DNA of 64,000 nucleotides from Actinosynnema sp. ALI-1.44 (GCF_001984155.1 NZ_MTQO01000050.1:186001-250000), one strand, 5' to 3'; shown: positions 26,713 to 36,566, counted from the stretch's first letter. A program made the numbers and translations. Notes: a model not told the origin generated them from the sequence alone.

Positions 26713-28118
26713 CCAGCAGGATGAACCGCTGGCAACGGACTCCGCTCGGCACCCGTCTCGCGCTCGCTCTGGGCGTGCTGGCGTTGGTGGTGTTCGGGAT
26801 CGTCGGCACAGTGCTGGTGACCAGCACGCGTGACTACCTGGCGCGGCAGCTCGACGACCAGATGAAGAACACGCAGACCGAACAGTCCAAGTACGGCCGT
26901 TTCAAGTCGAAAGCGCCCTACCGGTGGCAGCAGCTGGTGTACAACACGGCGGACGGCACGATCTCGCAGGTCGGCGACACCGGGCTGCCGCCCGCGCAGG
27001 ACATCGACGAGTTCGTGGCGCTGGCCAGGAAGGTGTCCGGCACCCGGGAGGACCACGCCTACGAGACGATCTTCATCCAGGACCTGGGCCCGTACCGGGC
27101 GCGGGCGTGCCAGATCAGCGGCGGGAACATCCTGGTCAGCGCGGCGCCCATCACCGAGTTGAACAGCACGGTCCGGTGGCTGCTGATCGTGTCGATCAGC
27201 GCGTTCGGCGCGGCGCTGGTGGTTCTGGTCGTCGCGGGCAGGATCGTGCTGCGCCGTGGCCTGCGCCCGCTGAGCGACATGGCGTCCACAGCGCACGACA
27301 TCACCTCCCATGACCTGACCGACTCCAGCCACCTGCCGGTCCGGGCGAAGGGCGTGGGCGGCGGCCCGGAGGTGGAGGAACTGCGGACGTCGTTCAACGT
27401 GATGCTCGACCACATCGACGCCTCGCTGTCGGCGCGAACGGCGGCGGAGCAGCGGCTGCGCCGGTTCATCGCGGACGCGTCACACGAGCTGCGCACGCCG
27501 TTGACGTCGATCCGGGGGTACTCGGACCTGTTCCGCTACGCGGCGGCGAACGAACCGGCCGAACGCGAGGCGCACCTGGCCAAGATCCGCGAGGAGACCG
27601 AGCGGATGAGTGTCCTGGTGGACGACCTGCTCCTGCTGGCCAGGCTGGACGCGGACACCCCGCTGCGGCTGGAGGACGGTGACCTGGTCGAGATCGCGTC
27701 GGCGGCCGCGCAGGCCTTCGTCGCCGCGCACCCGGACTACCCGTTGGACTTCGACGCGCCCGGCCGGGTACACGTGCACGGCGACCCGATGCGGCTGCGT
27801 CAGGTCATGGACAACCTGTTGGCGAACATCGCCCGGCACACTCCGCCGGGAACGAGCGTGGAGCTGAAGGTCAGCAAGGACGCGGTGGTGACCGTGACCG
27901 ACACCGGCCCGGGGATCCTGCCGGAGCACCAGGCCCGGATCTTCGACAGGTTCTACCGGATCGATGACTCCCGCAGCCGCACGATCGGCGGCGGCACCGG
28001 CCTCGGCCTGTCGATCGTGCACTCGATCGTCAGCGCGCACGGCGGCACGGTGAACCTGTCGAGCCAGCCGGGCCGGACGACGTTCATCATCTCGCTGAAC
28101 ACCGGGCAGCTCAGCTGA
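26709..28118 (+). CDS. Sensor histidine kinase
   Basis: 469 residues: membrane helix 1 (about residues 14-36), an extracytoplasmic sensor of about 110 residues, membrane helix 2 (about 135-160) and HAMP. The HisKA dimerisation helix has the phospho-accepting His in FIADASHELRTPLTSI, and the ATPase domain has DNLLANIARHT, DTGPGI and GGTGLGLSIV. Partner of the preceding response regulator. The sensor domain shows no recognisable ligand-binding family; its position next to a transmembrane redox module suggests a redox or metal cue. Confidence 0.93.
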   Translation: MTSRMNRWQRTPLGTRLALALGVLALVVFGIVGTVLVTSTRDYLARQLDDQMKNTQTEQSKYGRFKSKAPYRWQQLVYNTADGTISQVGDTGLPPAQDIDEFVALARKVSGTREDHAYETIFIQDLGPYRARACQISGGNILVSAAPITELNSTVRWLLIVSISAFGAALVVLVVAGRIVLRRGLRPLSDMASTAHDITSHDLTDSSHLPVRAKGVGGGPEVEELRTSFNVMLDHIDASLSARTAAEQRLRRFIADASHELRTPLTSIRGYSDLFRYAAANEPAEREAHLAKIREETERMSVLVDDLLLLARLDADTPLRLEDGDLVEIASAAAQAFVAAHPDYPLDFDAPGRVHVHGDPMRLRQVMDNLLANIARHTPPGTSVELKVSKDAVVTVTDTGPGILPEHQARIFDRFYRIDDSRSRTIGGGTGLGLSIVHSIVSAHGGTVNLSSQPGRTTFIISLNTGQLS

Positions 28119-28147
28119 CCGGTTTCACCACGGCTCCAGCGGCGCAC

Positions 28148-28426
28148 CTAGACCAACAAAAGAAGGAAGGGCAGCGCCAGGTTCAGCGCGAACACCACGC
28201 CATGGACGGCCAGTGCGGACCATCTCCGCCGCGGGATCGCGAGACCGGCACCGATCACCGGCGCCAGGAGCGTCCAGGGCAGCATCACGCGGCTGTCTCC
28301 CGCAAACCCCGCCGCCAAGAACCAGAAGTACGTGACGGCAACCGACATCACCACAAGCACGAAGTGCACGGTCGACACCCTCTCCAGGGAGAACTTGACC
28401 GACTTCGTGTTCTCGTTGGTCTGCAT
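28148..28426 (-). CDS. Small hypothetical membrane protein
   Basis: 92 residues with three hydrophobic segments (near residues 20-38, 47-62 and 70-92) and a charged N-terminus MQTNENTK. I do not recognise a family. Start ATG 28426 is preferred over the upstream in-frame ATG at 28483, which falls in the terminator hairpin. It lies downstream of valS, separated by a strong terminator, and tail-to-tail with the kinase. Confidence 0.5.
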   Translation of the reverse strand: MQTNENTKSVKFSLERVSTVHFVLVVMSVAVTYFWFLAAGFAGDSRVMLPWTLLAPVIGAGLAIPRRRWSALAVHGVVFALNLALPFLLLLV

Positions 28427-28478
28427 ACGTTCAGCTTGCCAGAACCGCTGCTGCGAGCACGTGCGCTCGATCCCTCCA

Positions 28479-28527
28479 CTCACCGGCCCGGCCGCCAGTC
28501 GACGACTGGGGCGGCCGGGCCGGTGAG
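28479..28527 (-). terminator. valS terminator
   Basis: Perfect 18-bp stem (28479-28496 and 28510-28527) with a small inner AGTC/GACT pairing, starting nine bases after the valS stop. The flanks CCCTCC and GAGGG extend the pairing. Confidence 0.85.
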
Positions 28528-28535
28528 GAGGGTGT

Positions 28536-31169
28536 CTACGCCGGGGGCAGCGCGCTGAGGCGGGCGTTGATCCGGTCGATGTCGGCCAGTGCGGTCTCCC
28601 GCCGGACCTTGATCTTGTCGACCACGTCGGCCGGGGCCTTCTCGGTGAACTTCGGGTTGGTCAGCTTGCCCTCGCACTGGGCGAGTTCCTTCTGCGCCAC
28701 CGCGAGGTCCTTCGTGAGGCGCTTGCGTTCGGCCTCGACGTCCACGGCGCCGGACAGGTCGAGCTCCACCACCACCGACGACGCACCGGGCAGGGCGACC
28801 TCCAGCGAGGCGCCTGCGGTGAACCCCTCCTCCGGCGCGGTCAGCCGGGCGAGGGCGGCCACGGCGCTGCGGTGCTCGGCGAGGCCCGCCGCGTCGAGGC
28901 CACCCAGCCGGGCACTGACCTTCTGGCCGGGCTTGAGGCCCTGGTCGCTGCGGAACCGGCGGATCTCGGTGATCAGCTTCTGCACGCCCTCGATCCGCCG
29001 CGTCGCGTCCGCGTCCGCCGCTTCACCGCTGGTCGACGGCCACGCGGCGATCACGACCGACTCGCCGCCGGTCAGCGCGGTCCACAGCTCCTCGGTGACG
29101 AACGGGATGACCGGGTGCAGCAGCCGGAGCACCACGTCGAGCACGTGTCCCAGCACCGCGCGGGTCGCGCCCGTGCGCCCTTCGGCGATCTGGACCTTCG
29201 CCAGTTCCAGGTACCAGTCGCAGAACTCGTCCCACGTGAAGTGGTAGAGCGCGTCGCACGCCTTGGCGAACTGGAAGTCGTCCAGCAGGCCGTCCACTTC
29301 GGACACCAGACCGTCCAGGCGGTCCAGTATCCAGCGGTCGGCGTCGGTGAGCGCGTCGCGCGACGGCACCGGGATCGCGGTCGTCGCGCCGTTCATCAAC
29401 GCGAACCGGCTGGCGTTCCACAGCTTGGTGACGAAGTTGCGCGAGCCGGACGCCCACTCCTCGGCCAGCGCCATGTCGCTGCCGGGGTTGGCGCCGCGGG
29501 CGAGGGTGAAGCGCAGCGCGTCCGCGCCGTAGCGGTCGAGCCACTCCAGCGGGTCGATCACGTTTCCGCGTGACTTGGACATCTTCTTGCCCTGCGCGTC
29601 GCGGATCAGGCCGTGCAGGTAGAGCTGGTCGAACGGCTGCTTGCCGTCCATCGCGTACAGCCCGAACATCATCATCCGGGCGACCCAGAAGAAGAGGATG
29701 TCGTAGCCGGTGCACAGCACGCTGGTCGGGTAGAACTTCGCCAGGTCCGCGGTCTTGTCCGGCCAGCCGAGCGTGGAGATCGGCCACAGGCCCGAGGAGA
29801 ACCACGTGTCGAGCACGTCCGGGTCCTGCGTCCAGCCGTCGCCGGACGGCGGCTGCTCGTCCGGGCCGACGCACACGACCTGGTCGTCCGGGCCGTACCA
29901 GACCGGGATCCGGTGCCCCCACCACAGCTGGCGGGAGATGGTCCAGTCGTGCATGTTGTCGACCCAGTCGAAGTAGCGCTTGGCCAACTCCGGTGGGTGC
30001 ACGGTCGTGCGGCCGTCGCGCACGGCGTCACCGGCGGCGCGGGCCAGCGGCTCGACCTTCACCCACCACTGCATCGACAGGCGCGGCTCCACAACCGTGT
30101 CGCACCGCGAGCAGTGCCCGACGGAGTGCAGGTAGGGGCGTTTCTCCGCGACGATCCGGCCCAGCTCACGCAGCGCGGCGACCACAGCGGGCCGGGCCTC
30201 GAACCGGTCGAGGCCTTCGAACGGACCCTTCACGGTGACCACGGCGCGCGCGTCCATCATCGTGATCGCCGGCAGGTCGTGCCGCTGGCCGATCTCGAAG
30301 TCGTTCGGGTCGTGCGCGGGGGTCACCTTCACCGCGCCGGTGCCGAACTCCGGGTCGACGTGCTCGTCGGCGACGACCGGGATCCGGCGGTCGGTCAGCG
30401 GCAGCGGGATCTGCTTGCCGACTAGGTGCCGGTAGCGCTCGTCGTCCGGGTGCACGGCCACCGCGGTGTCGCCGAGCATGGTCTCGGCGCGGGTGGTGGC
30501 CACGACGATCGACTCGTCGCCGTCGCCGTAGCGGATGGAGACGAGTTCGCCCTCGTCCTCGGAGTGCTCCACCTCGATGTCCGACAGCGCGGTCTGGCAG
30601 CGCGGGCACCAGTTGATGATCCGTTCCGCGCGGTAGATCAAACCGTCGTCGTACATCTTCTTGAAGACGGTCTGCACAGCTTTGGACAGGCCCTCGTCCA
30701 TGGTGAAGCGCTCACGGCTCCAGTCGACGCCGTCGCCGAGCTTGCGCATCTGGTCGAGGATGCGGCCGCCGTACTCGTCCTTCCACTCCCAGACGCGCGC
30801 GACGAACTCGTCCCGGCCCAGGTCGTGCCGGGACTTGCCTTCCTTCTCCGCGAGCGCGCGCTCCACCACGTTCTGGGTCGCGATGCCCGCGTGGTCCATG
30901 CCGGGCAGCCACAGCACTTCGTAGCCCTGCATCCGGCGACGCCGGGACATCGCGTCCATCAGCGTGTGGTCCAGCGCGTGCCCCATGTGCAGGGTGCCGG
31001 TGACGTTGGGTGGCGGCAGCACGATGGTGAAGGGGGGCTTGTCCGAGGTCGCGTCCGCCTCGAAGTAGCCCGCGTCTACCCAGCGCCGGTACAGCCGTCC
31101 CTCTACCTTCTCGGGCGCGAACGCGGCCGGAAGATCGGTAGTTGCCTGGGGGATGGCTGTCTCTGTCAC
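28536..31169 (-). CDS. valS: Valyl-tRNA synthetase
   Basis: Class I synthetase of 877 residues: HIGH-type motif in [13 protein letters not shown], the CP1 editing domain, KMSKS in [10 protein letters not shown], the anticodon-binding region and a C-terminal coiled-coil arm ([21 protein letters not shown]). The GTG at 31169 has no ribosome-binding site but TAAACT lies eight bases upstream (31178-31183), suggesting a leaderless mRNA. The longer frame above it contains no conserved sequence. folC, the normal next gene, is 5 kb away here. Confidence 0.97.
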   Translation of the reverse strand: MTETAIPQATTDLPAAFAPEKVEGRLYRRWVDAGYFEADATSDKPPFTIVLPPPNVTGTLHMGHALDHTLMDAMSRRRRMQGYEVLWLPGMDHAGIATQNVVERALAEKEGKSRHDLGRDEFVARVWEWKDEYGGRILDQMRKLGDGVDWSRERFTMDEGLSKAVQTVFKKMYDDGLIYRAERIINWCPRCQTALSDIEVEHSEDEGELVSIRYGDGDESIVVATTRAETMLGDTAVAVHPDDERYRHLVGKQIPLPLTDRRIPVVADEHVDPEFGTGAVKVTPAHDPNDFEIGQRHDLPAITMMDARAVVTVKGPFEGLDRFEARPAVVAALRELGRIVAEKRPYLHSVGHCSRCDTVVEPRLSMQWWVKVEPLARAAGDAVRDGRTTVHPPELAKRYFDWVDNMHDWTISRQLWWGHRIPVWYGPDDQVVCVGPDEQPPSGDGWTQDPDVLDTWFSSGLWPISTLGWPDKTADLAKFYPTSVLCTGYDILFFWVARMMMFGLYAMDGKQPFDQLYLHGLIRDAQGKKMSKSRGNVIDPLEWLDRYGADALRFTLARGANPGSDMALAEEWASGSRNFVTKLWNASRFALMNGATTAIPVPSRDALTDADRWILDRLDGLVSEVDGLLDDFQFAKACDALYHFTWDEFCDWYLELAKVQIAEGRTGATRAVLGHVLDVVLRLLHPVIPFVTEELWTALTGGESVVIAAWPSTSGEAADADATRRIEGVQKLITEIRRFRSDQGLKPGQKVSARLGGLDAAGLAEHRSAVAALARLTAPEEGFTAGASLEVALPGASSVVVELDLSGAVDVEAERKRLTKDLAVAQKELAQCEGKLTNPKFTEKAPADVVDKIKVRRETALADIDRINARLSALPPA

Positions 31170-31177
31170 GGTGACAG

Positions 31178-31183
31178 AGTTTA
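31178..31183 (-). promoter_or_regulatory. valS: Putative -10 element of leaderless valS
   Basis: TAAACT (TAnnnT) ends eight bases before the GTG start, and no Shine-Dalgarno lies between. No T-box features were seen in the upstream 260 bases. Confidence 0.45.
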
Positions 31184-31433
31184 CGAACCGCGCGAAGACG
31201 ACTTCACGCGCATGCCCACTCCTACGAATGGGTGACGTCCGGGCGCGAGCAGCAGCCAGCGACCACGCGTTGTGACTCAGCGCATTCGGGCCACTACCCG
31301 TAACCACTAGTTTTACGCAACGTGGCCACGCTAGGCTCACCAGGTCCGGGGTGGACTGCGACGCGACTGCGACGTGTCTGTCCACGGGGCCTGCCGGGCA
31401 CCCCTGTTCTCCGCGAGCACGCGCGAGGGAGAA

Positions 31434-32318
31434 ATGCCCGAGGACCCACGACACGGCACGGATGCACCACGCTCGTTCCTCAAGCGCTACCGCGCCAAGG
31501 TCGCCATGCTCAGCGTCGGCGCCGCGGTGATCGCGGGGATCGTGACGTTCAACGAGGTCCGGGGCACGGCCGAGCCGAGAACAGTCGACGTTACCGCTGC
31601 GGCGCCACCGGTTCAAGTAGATCTCACCCGTCCGTTCACCGGCACCCCGGCCGCGCACTGGCAGGACGGCGAAGCCGGTGTGGTCGCCCCGGTCGCGAGC
31701 GCCGTCGGCCCGTTCACCACGCAGCAGGTCGCGGACGCCTACGCCAAGGTGCGCCAGGCCGTGATCACGTCACGGCTCGACCGGGCGGTGCTCGAACAGC
31801 ACGACGTCGAGCGGTACCTCAAGCTGCTGGCCAGGGACTCGCAGAAGAACATGCGACCGGTGTTCGGCACCGACCCCAACGAAGCGCACGCGTACGCCAC
31901 CAGACTGGCCACCGGGCAGAAGCTGCTGCCCGCCGAACCCAAGGTGCGCGGCCGGATGTGGGCCGAGCAGGGCACCCGGCAGGGCGAACTCGTGGTGCAC
32001 ACGAACTTCGTGTTCGCGTACGCGTTCGACACCCCCGAGCCGGACAAGGTCAGAGACGTGATGGACATCGTCGCCGTCGACCGCTGGGACGTCGACTACT
32101 CGGTGCTGACCGGCAAGTACGCCGCCAGCAGCCTGGGCATCTGGCCGGTGCGCTCACAGGGCTTCACGTACTCCATGGGGTGCGAGGCGCTGCGCGCCGG
32201 ATACCTCGCCCCCGCCGTCAGCGAGCAGCGCTCGGACCCGGACGGCGGCCGCGGCAAGGACCGCACCACCTACTTCGACCCCGGTAGCGACCTGCCCGCC
32301 CAAAGCACCTGCGGCTAG
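31434..32318 (+). CDS. Hypothetical membrane-anchored extracytoplasmic protein
   Basis: 294 residues; not recognised. Cytoplasmic N-terminus ([10 protein letters not shown]... KRYRAK), one membrane helix ([17 protein letters not shown], about residues 22-40), then a soluble domain of about 250 residues with a conserved-looking WDVDYSVL and a terminal cysteine pair (MGCEAL, STCG) that may form a disulfide. ATG 31434 is supported by GAGGGAG. The 264-bp gap to valS holds its promoter but nothing clear. A hairpin terminator follows at once. Confidence 0.65.
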   Translation: MPEDPRHGTDAPRSFLKRYRAKVAMLSVGAAVIAGIVTFNEVRGTAEPRTVDVTAAAPPVQVDLTRPFTGTPAAHWQDGEAGVVAPVASAVGPFTTQQVADAYAKVRQAVITSRLDRAVLEQHDVERYLKLLARDSQKNMRPVFGTDPNEAHAYATRLATGQKLLPAEPKVRGRMWAEQGTRQGELVVHTNFVFAYAFDTPEPDKVRDVMDIVAVDRWDVDYSVLTGKYAASSLGIWPVRSQGFTYSMGCEALRAGYLAPAVSEQRSDPDGGRGKDRTTYFDPGSDLPAQSTCG

Positions 32319-32319
32319 T

Positions 32320-32378
32320 TGTGCAACCAATGTGGCCTTTGTTGCGTTTTTGGCTACGAAGGCCACATTGGTTGCACA
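32320..32378 (+). terminator. Perfect 20-bp palindrome directly after the stop codon
   Basis: Arms 32320-32339 and 32359-32378 are exact reverse complements, with a T-rich 19-base loop. Its position two bases after a stop codon suits transcription termination. The AAGGCCACATTGGTTGC wording looks like a palindromic repeat family I associate with Amycolatopsis-type genomes. Confidence 0.75.
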
Positions 32379-32486
32379 GTCAACTCCGGGGTTGACGGCA
32401 GGGTGACGCGTCAGCCCTGGGGCTGAGCCGCGAGATCTGGCCTGGGGCAGATGTGCCGGGCGGCCGGTTCCGGGACCGTCTACGGG

Positions 32487-33248
32487 GTGCGAACATCCAC
32501 CAACAGCCCGGCTGTCCACGGCCGCGATCTGTCCAAAGTGTACGGCTCGGGGTCGTCGGGTGACGTGCGCGTCGTCGCGCTCGACGACGTGACAGTCACC
32601 TTCCCGCGCGAGCGGTTCACGGCCATCATGGGCCCGTCCGGGTCCGGCAAGTCCACGCTGCTGCACTGCCTCGCGGGTCTGGACCAACCGACCAGCGGCC
32701 AGGTCTTCATCGGCGACACGGAGACGTCGTCGCTGTCCGACGCGCAGCTGACCGCGTTGCGGCGTGACCGCGTCGGCTTCGTGTTCCAGGCGTTCAACCT
32801 GCTGCCGACGCTGACCGCGTGGGAGAACATCGTGCTCCCGCTCGACCTGGCCGGGCGGCGGCCGGACCAGGCCTTCGCCGACGCGGTCATCGACGGCGTC
32901 GGCCTGCGGCACCGGCTCGGGCACAAGCCGAACCAGCTATCCGGCGGGCAGCAGCAACGAGTCGCGTGCGCCCGCGCGCTGATCACCAAGCCGGAGGTGG
33001 TGTTCGCCGACGAGCCGACCGGTGCGCTGGACTCCAAGTCCTCCGCGGACGTCCTCGGGTTCCTGCGGCGCAGCGTGGACCACCTCGGCCAGACCGTCGT
33101 GATGGTGACGCACGAGCCGTCGGCTGCCGCGTACGCCGACCAAGTGCTGTTCCTCGCCGACGGCCGGGTGGTCGGCGAACTGGCTGCCCCCACCGCCGAG
33201 CGCGTCCTCGACCGGATGAAGGACCTCGAGACGGCAGTGGCCCGATGA
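32487..33248 (+). CDS. ABC transporter ATP-binding protein, MacB/LolD type
   Basis: 253 residues. Walker A GPSGSGKST, signature LSGGQQQRV, Walker B VVFADEPTGALDS and the switch VTHEPSAA. The Q-loop context FVFQAFNLLPTLTAWENI is typical of ATPases paired with FtsX-like permeases. GTG 32487 is taken as start; ATG 32451 with GGGGC upstream is possible. The permease gene overlaps by 4 bp. The product likely drives mechanical work on an extracytoplasmic substrate (lipid, peptide or lipoprotein). Confidence 0.92.
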   Translation: MRTSTNSPAVHGRDLSKVYGSGSSGDVRVVALDDVTVTFPRERFTAIMGPSGSGKSTLLHCLAGLDQPTSGQVFIGDTETSSLSDAQLTALRRDRVGFVFQAFNLLPTLTAWENIVLPLDLAGRRPDQAFADAVIDGVGLRHRLGHKPNQLSGGQQQRVACARALITKPEVVFADEPTGALDSKSSADVLGFLRRSVDHLGQTVVMVTHEPSAAAYADQVLFLADGRVVGELAAPTAERVLDRMKDLETAVAR

Positions 33249-35704
33249 AGCGCGCGATGCTGCGCGATCTGCTCGCGCACAAGGGAAGGGTCGCGATGAC
33301 CCTCGTCGCCATCACCCTGGGGGTGGCGTTCGTCGTGGCGACGTGGGTCGTCTCGGACTCGGCCGCCGCGACCTCGCGGGGCGAGGGCGTTCGCGGGGAC
33401 GTGGGCGTGTCGGTGCGGATTGCCGACGGCGCCCCTGAGCTCACTGTGGCCGACAAGGACCGGTTGGCGGCTATTGCCGGTGTGGCAAGCGCTTCCGGGT
33501 CGGTGACCGGGTACGCCGGTGTGGTCGGCGCGAACGGCAAGCTCGTCCGGGCACGCCCGGACAAGGCCGGTACTGGCTGGGACTCTTCGGAACGGTTCGT
33601 CCTCAAGGACGGCAGGGCACCGGGCAAGGACGAGGTCGCCCTCGCCGAGCCCCAAGCGAGGGAAGCCGGTCGCAAGGTCGGCGACCGGACGCGGATCCTG
33701 CTGGCCGACGGGCGTTCGGTCGACATGGTGGTCGCCGGGCTGTTCACGTACAGGTCGCTGGGCGAACCGGACCCCGTGGTCGCGTTCGGCGATCCCGGTG
33801 TGCTGGGCGACAGCTACGCGCGGGTCGAACTGACCGCGCGGCCCGGCGCGAACGTCGACACGATCGCGTCCACCGCGCGGGGCCTGTTCGATCACGCCAC
33901 CCGCACGGTCGACACCGGCGCGGACCTCGCGGCGCAGGCGCGGGCCAGGGCGGACGAGTCGGCCCGGTCGAGCCGGGAGGGCCTGCTCGGCTTCGCGGCG
34001 GTGTCCCTGCTGGCAGGCATGTTCGTCATCGCCAACACGTTCGCGATGCTGGTGACGCAACGGACGCGGCAGTTGGCGCTGCTGCGTGCGATCGGGGCGA
34101 CTCGCCGCCAAGTGCGCCGTGCCGTGCTGGTCGAGGCGGGCGCGCTCGGCTTCGTCGGCTCGACGCTGGGTGCCATCGTGGGCATCGGACTGGGCCTGCT
34201 CGGGTTGGTCGTGAACGCTCCCGAGGGCACGTCCATCTCGCTCACGATCACGCCCACCGGGATTTTGATCGGCTACGCGGCCGGTGTGCTGGTCACGATG
34301 ATCTCGGCGTACGCGTCGGCGCGGCGGGCCGCGGCGGTGCCCCCGGTCGCCGCGCTGCGGGCGGACGGTTCCTTTGCCCCACGGTCGTTGCGGGTGCGTT
34401 CGGTGGCCGGGCTGGTCACTGCCGCGGCGGGTGTCGTCGCGATCGCGCTGACGTTGCGCAACGACTTGTCGACCACCGAGCGGATCGTGAACATGGGCGG
34501 CGGGATCGCGATCTGGCTCGGGGTTCTGCTGCTCGCCCCGGCATTGGCCGACGCGGTGCTCCGGCCGGTCGGGCGGCTGCTGAGCCGCCGGGGCGGCCCG
34601 GCGGCGCGGCTGGGCATCCGCAACTCCGTGCGCGACTCACGGCGGACCGCTGCCACGACGTCGTCGTTGGTGGTCGGGTTGGCGCTGGTGTGCGCGTTCG
34701 CCACGCTCGGTTCGTCGATCACGTCGATGCTCGCTTCCTCGATCAGGGCGACGGTTCCCGCCGCGGCGACGGTGGTGACTGCTCCGGTGGACCGGGTCGC
34801 GCTCGGCACGGACGTGCTGGGCAAGGTGAAGTCGGTGCCAGGCGTGGACGTCGTGTCCGCTGACCGCTACGCCTTCGTCAAGGTCACGCACAACGGCTCG
34901 ACCAGCCCGACCACGATGTCCGCCATCGAACCCGACGGTGTCGTGCGGCCGGAAATCCTTGAGGGCACGGGAGATGTGCGTCGTGGCGCGGTCGTCGGCG
35001 AGAACGAGGCGGCGATGATCGGCGCGCGGGTGGGCGACGAGGTGACGCTCGTGCTCGACCCAGCCACGTCGATCACCACCACAATCGTGGGGCTGCACAA
35101 GGGGATGGAAGGCAGGCCACTGTTCTATGTGGACGTGGCGACGGTACCGGCTAAGTTCAGGGACGGCGCCGTCACCACGGTGTACGCCACCGGTGCCGAC
35201 CCCGCGGCGGTACGGGCGGGGATCGCGGCGGCGTTCCAGGACCGGCCGGACGTGGTCGTCACCGATCGCGAAGGCGTGATCGCGGAAGCCACGGAGAGCT
35301 TCGAACTGCTGATGGCGCTGATGTACGCGTTGTTCGGCGCGGCCATCGTGATCGCGGCCTTCGGTGTGGTCAACACGCTTGCCCTGTCGGTGATGGAGCG
35401 GACGAGGGAGATCGGTGTCCTGCGCGCGGTCGGGGCGGGCAGGACGCTGGTGCGCCGGGCGATCCGCGCCGAGAGTGTCGTGATCTGCTCCTACGGCGGT
35501 GTCCTCGGCATCCTCGTCGGCGTGGGCTTCGGGGCCGTCATGCAGCACGCCATGATGGGCCAGTCGTTGTGGGAGTTCTCCGTGCCCTACGGCATCATCG
35601 CCGCCGCGCTGGCGGGAATGGTCGTGGTCGGCGTGCTCGCCGCGCTGTGGCCCGCGAGACGGGCGGCTCGCACGGATGTCCTCGCCGCCATCACCACGGC
35701 CTGA
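33245..35704 (+). CDS. FtsX-like ABC permease with two FtsX modules
   Basis: 819 residues. One N-terminal helix (AMTLVAITLGVAFVVATWVV), a large extracytoplasmic domain, three helices with LALLRAIGATRRQVRRAV, a second extracytoplasmic domain, then three more helices with EIGVLRAVGAGRTLVRRAI. This is the duplicated MacB/BceB-like layout seen widely in actinobacteria. The ATGA overlap with the ATPase indicates a single unit. Substrate unknown; no peptide sensor gene sits beside it. Confidence 0.92.
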   Translation: MKRAMLRDLLAHKGRVAMTLVAITLGVAFVVATWVVSDSAAATSRGEGVRGDVGVSVRIADGAPELTVADKDRLAAIAGVASASGSVTGYAGVVGANGKLVRARPDKAGTGWDSSERFVLKDGRAPGKDEVALAEPQAREAGRKVGDRTRILLADGRSVDMVVAGLFTYRSLGEPDPVVAFGDPGVLGDSYARVELTARPGANVDTIASTARGLFDHATRTVDTGADLAAQARARADESARSSREGLLGFAAVSLLAGMFVIANTFAMLVTQRTRQLALLRAIGATRRQVRRAVLVEAGALGFVGSTLGAIVGIGLGLLGLVVNAPEGTSISLTITPTGILIGYAAGVLVTMISAYASARRAAAVPPVAALRADGSFAPRSLRVRSVAGLVTAAAGVVAIALTLRNDLSTTERIVNMGGGIAIWLGVLLLAPALADAVLRPVGRLLSRRGGPAARLGIRNSVRDSRRTAATTSSLVVGLALVCAFATLGSSITSMLASSIRATVPAAATVVTAPVDRVALGTDVLGKVKSVPGVDVVSADRYAFVKVTHNGSTSPTTMSAIEPDGVVRPEILEGTGDVRRGAVVGENEAAMIGARVGDEVTLVLDPATSITTTIVGLHKGMEGRPLFYVDVATVPAKFRDGAVTTVYATGADPAAVRAGIAAAFQDRPDVVVTDREGVIAEATESFELLMALMYALFGAAIVIAAFGVVNTLALSVMERTREIGVLRAVGAGRTLVRRAIRAESVVICSYGGVLGILVGVGFGAVMQHAMMGQSLWEFSVPYGIIAAALAGMVVVGVLAALWPARRAARTDVLAAITTA

Positions 35705-35711
35705 CGCCCCT

Positions 35712-35766
35712 TTGACGGCGGTGGGCAGCTCGTGCCATAGTGTGGCAACCAACTGGTTGCCACACT
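35712..35766 (+). promoter_or_regulatory. Promoter with perfect ArsR-type operator
   Basis: TTGACG (35712-35717), an 18-bp spacer and CATAGT (35736-35741) form a promoter. Bases 35739-35766 are a palindrome of two exact 13-bp arms (AGTGTGGCAACCA and its complement) with two bases between, overlapping the -10. It lies 10 bases before the AHSA1 gene's ATG; a bound dimer would block transcription. The obvious ligand is the ArsR protein encoded second in the operon. Confidence 0.85.
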
Positions 35767-35776
35767 GGAGGATCTC

Positions 35777-36208
35777 ATGGCATTCCCCGACCGCATCGAA
35801 CGCACTGTCGACATCGCGCACACCCCGGACAAGGTGTGGGCGGCGCTCACCACCGCCGAGGGCCTCGGCACGTGGTTCGGCAACACGGCCACCATCGACC
35901 TGCGCCCCGGCGGCACGGGCCAGCTGAAATGGGACGAAGGGTTCACACAGAACCTCCGGATCGAGCGGGTGGAGGAGCCGACGGTGTTCGGCTTCACCTG
36001 GCAGATCTACGGCCTGCCCGACAACGACCCCCGCCGCACGTACGTCGAGTTCACCCTGGAGCCGGACGGCACGGGGACCCGGCTGACCGTGGTCGAGACC
36101 GGGTTCGCCCAGCTTCCCGACGGCGCCTACGCCGAGGCGTACGACGGGAACACCAGGGGGTGGGCGAGCGAACTGGGCGAGCTGATCGACTACCTCAATG
36201 CCGCCTGA
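35777..36208 (+). CDS. SRPBCC/AHSA1-domain protein
   Basis: 143 residues forming a START/AHSA1 hydrophobic-cavity fold: IERTVDIAHTPDKVWAALTTAEGL at the start, WFGNTATIDLRPGG, then FTLEPDGTGTRLTVVETGF and a long C-terminal helix (GWASELGELIDYLNAA). GGAGG precedes the ATG. These proteins are commonly encoded with ArsR repressors, often overlapping as here (11 bp). They may bind a small hydrophobic ligand or solvent; the exact job is unknown. Confidence 0.88.
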   Translation: MAFPDRIERTVDIAHTPDKVWAALTTAEGLGTWFGNTATIDLRPGGTGQLKWDEGFTQNLRIERVEEPTVFGFTWQIYGLPDNDPRRTYVEFTLEPDGTGTRLTVVETGFAQLPDGAYAEAYDGNTRGWASELGELIDYLNAA

Positions 36209-36566
36209 CATCGAAGCGATCGCCGAACAGGTCTTCGTCGCCCTCGCCGACCCGAGCCGCCGCGCCGTCCTGGCCGCGCTGGCGGCCGGGGGACCCGCCA
36301 CGGTCACCGAACTGGCCGACCGCCTGCCGATCACCCGGCAGGCGATCAGCAAACACCTCACCCTGCTCGCCGACGCCGGACTGGTCACCGCCCAGCCAGG
36401 CGAACGCCGCCGGGTGCGCTACCGGCTCCAGTCCGCGCCCATGCAGGTGGCGCAGCAGTTCCTCGCCGCACTCGCCCGCGACTGGGACAACCCGCTCGGC
36501 GCGCTCAAGGAACATCTCGATCGCGCCGTTGATGCAAGTGAGGGCTACCGAGAGGAGCAGTCGTGA
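36198..36566 (+). CDS. ArsR-family transcriptional repressor
   Basis: 122 residues with the winged helix ALADPSRRAVLAALA, TVTELADRLPITRQAISKHLTLLADAGLV and a basic wing GERRRVRYRL. No metal-binding cysteine box is present, so it belongs to the non-metal ArsR group that partners AHSA1 proteins. It overlaps the gene before it by 11 bp and the one after by 4 bp (GTGA). Very probably it represses its own operon through the palindrome at 35739-35766. Confidence 0.9.
   Translation: MPPDIEAIAEQVFVALADPSRRAVLAALAAGGPATVTELADRLPITRQAISKHLTLLADAGLVTAQPGERRRVRYRLQSAPMQVAQQFLAALARDWDNPLGALKEHLDRAVDASEGYREEQS

Noticed and set aside
31170-31433. T-box leader for valS
   Set aside because: No specifier stem or T-box sequence; valS appears leaderless.
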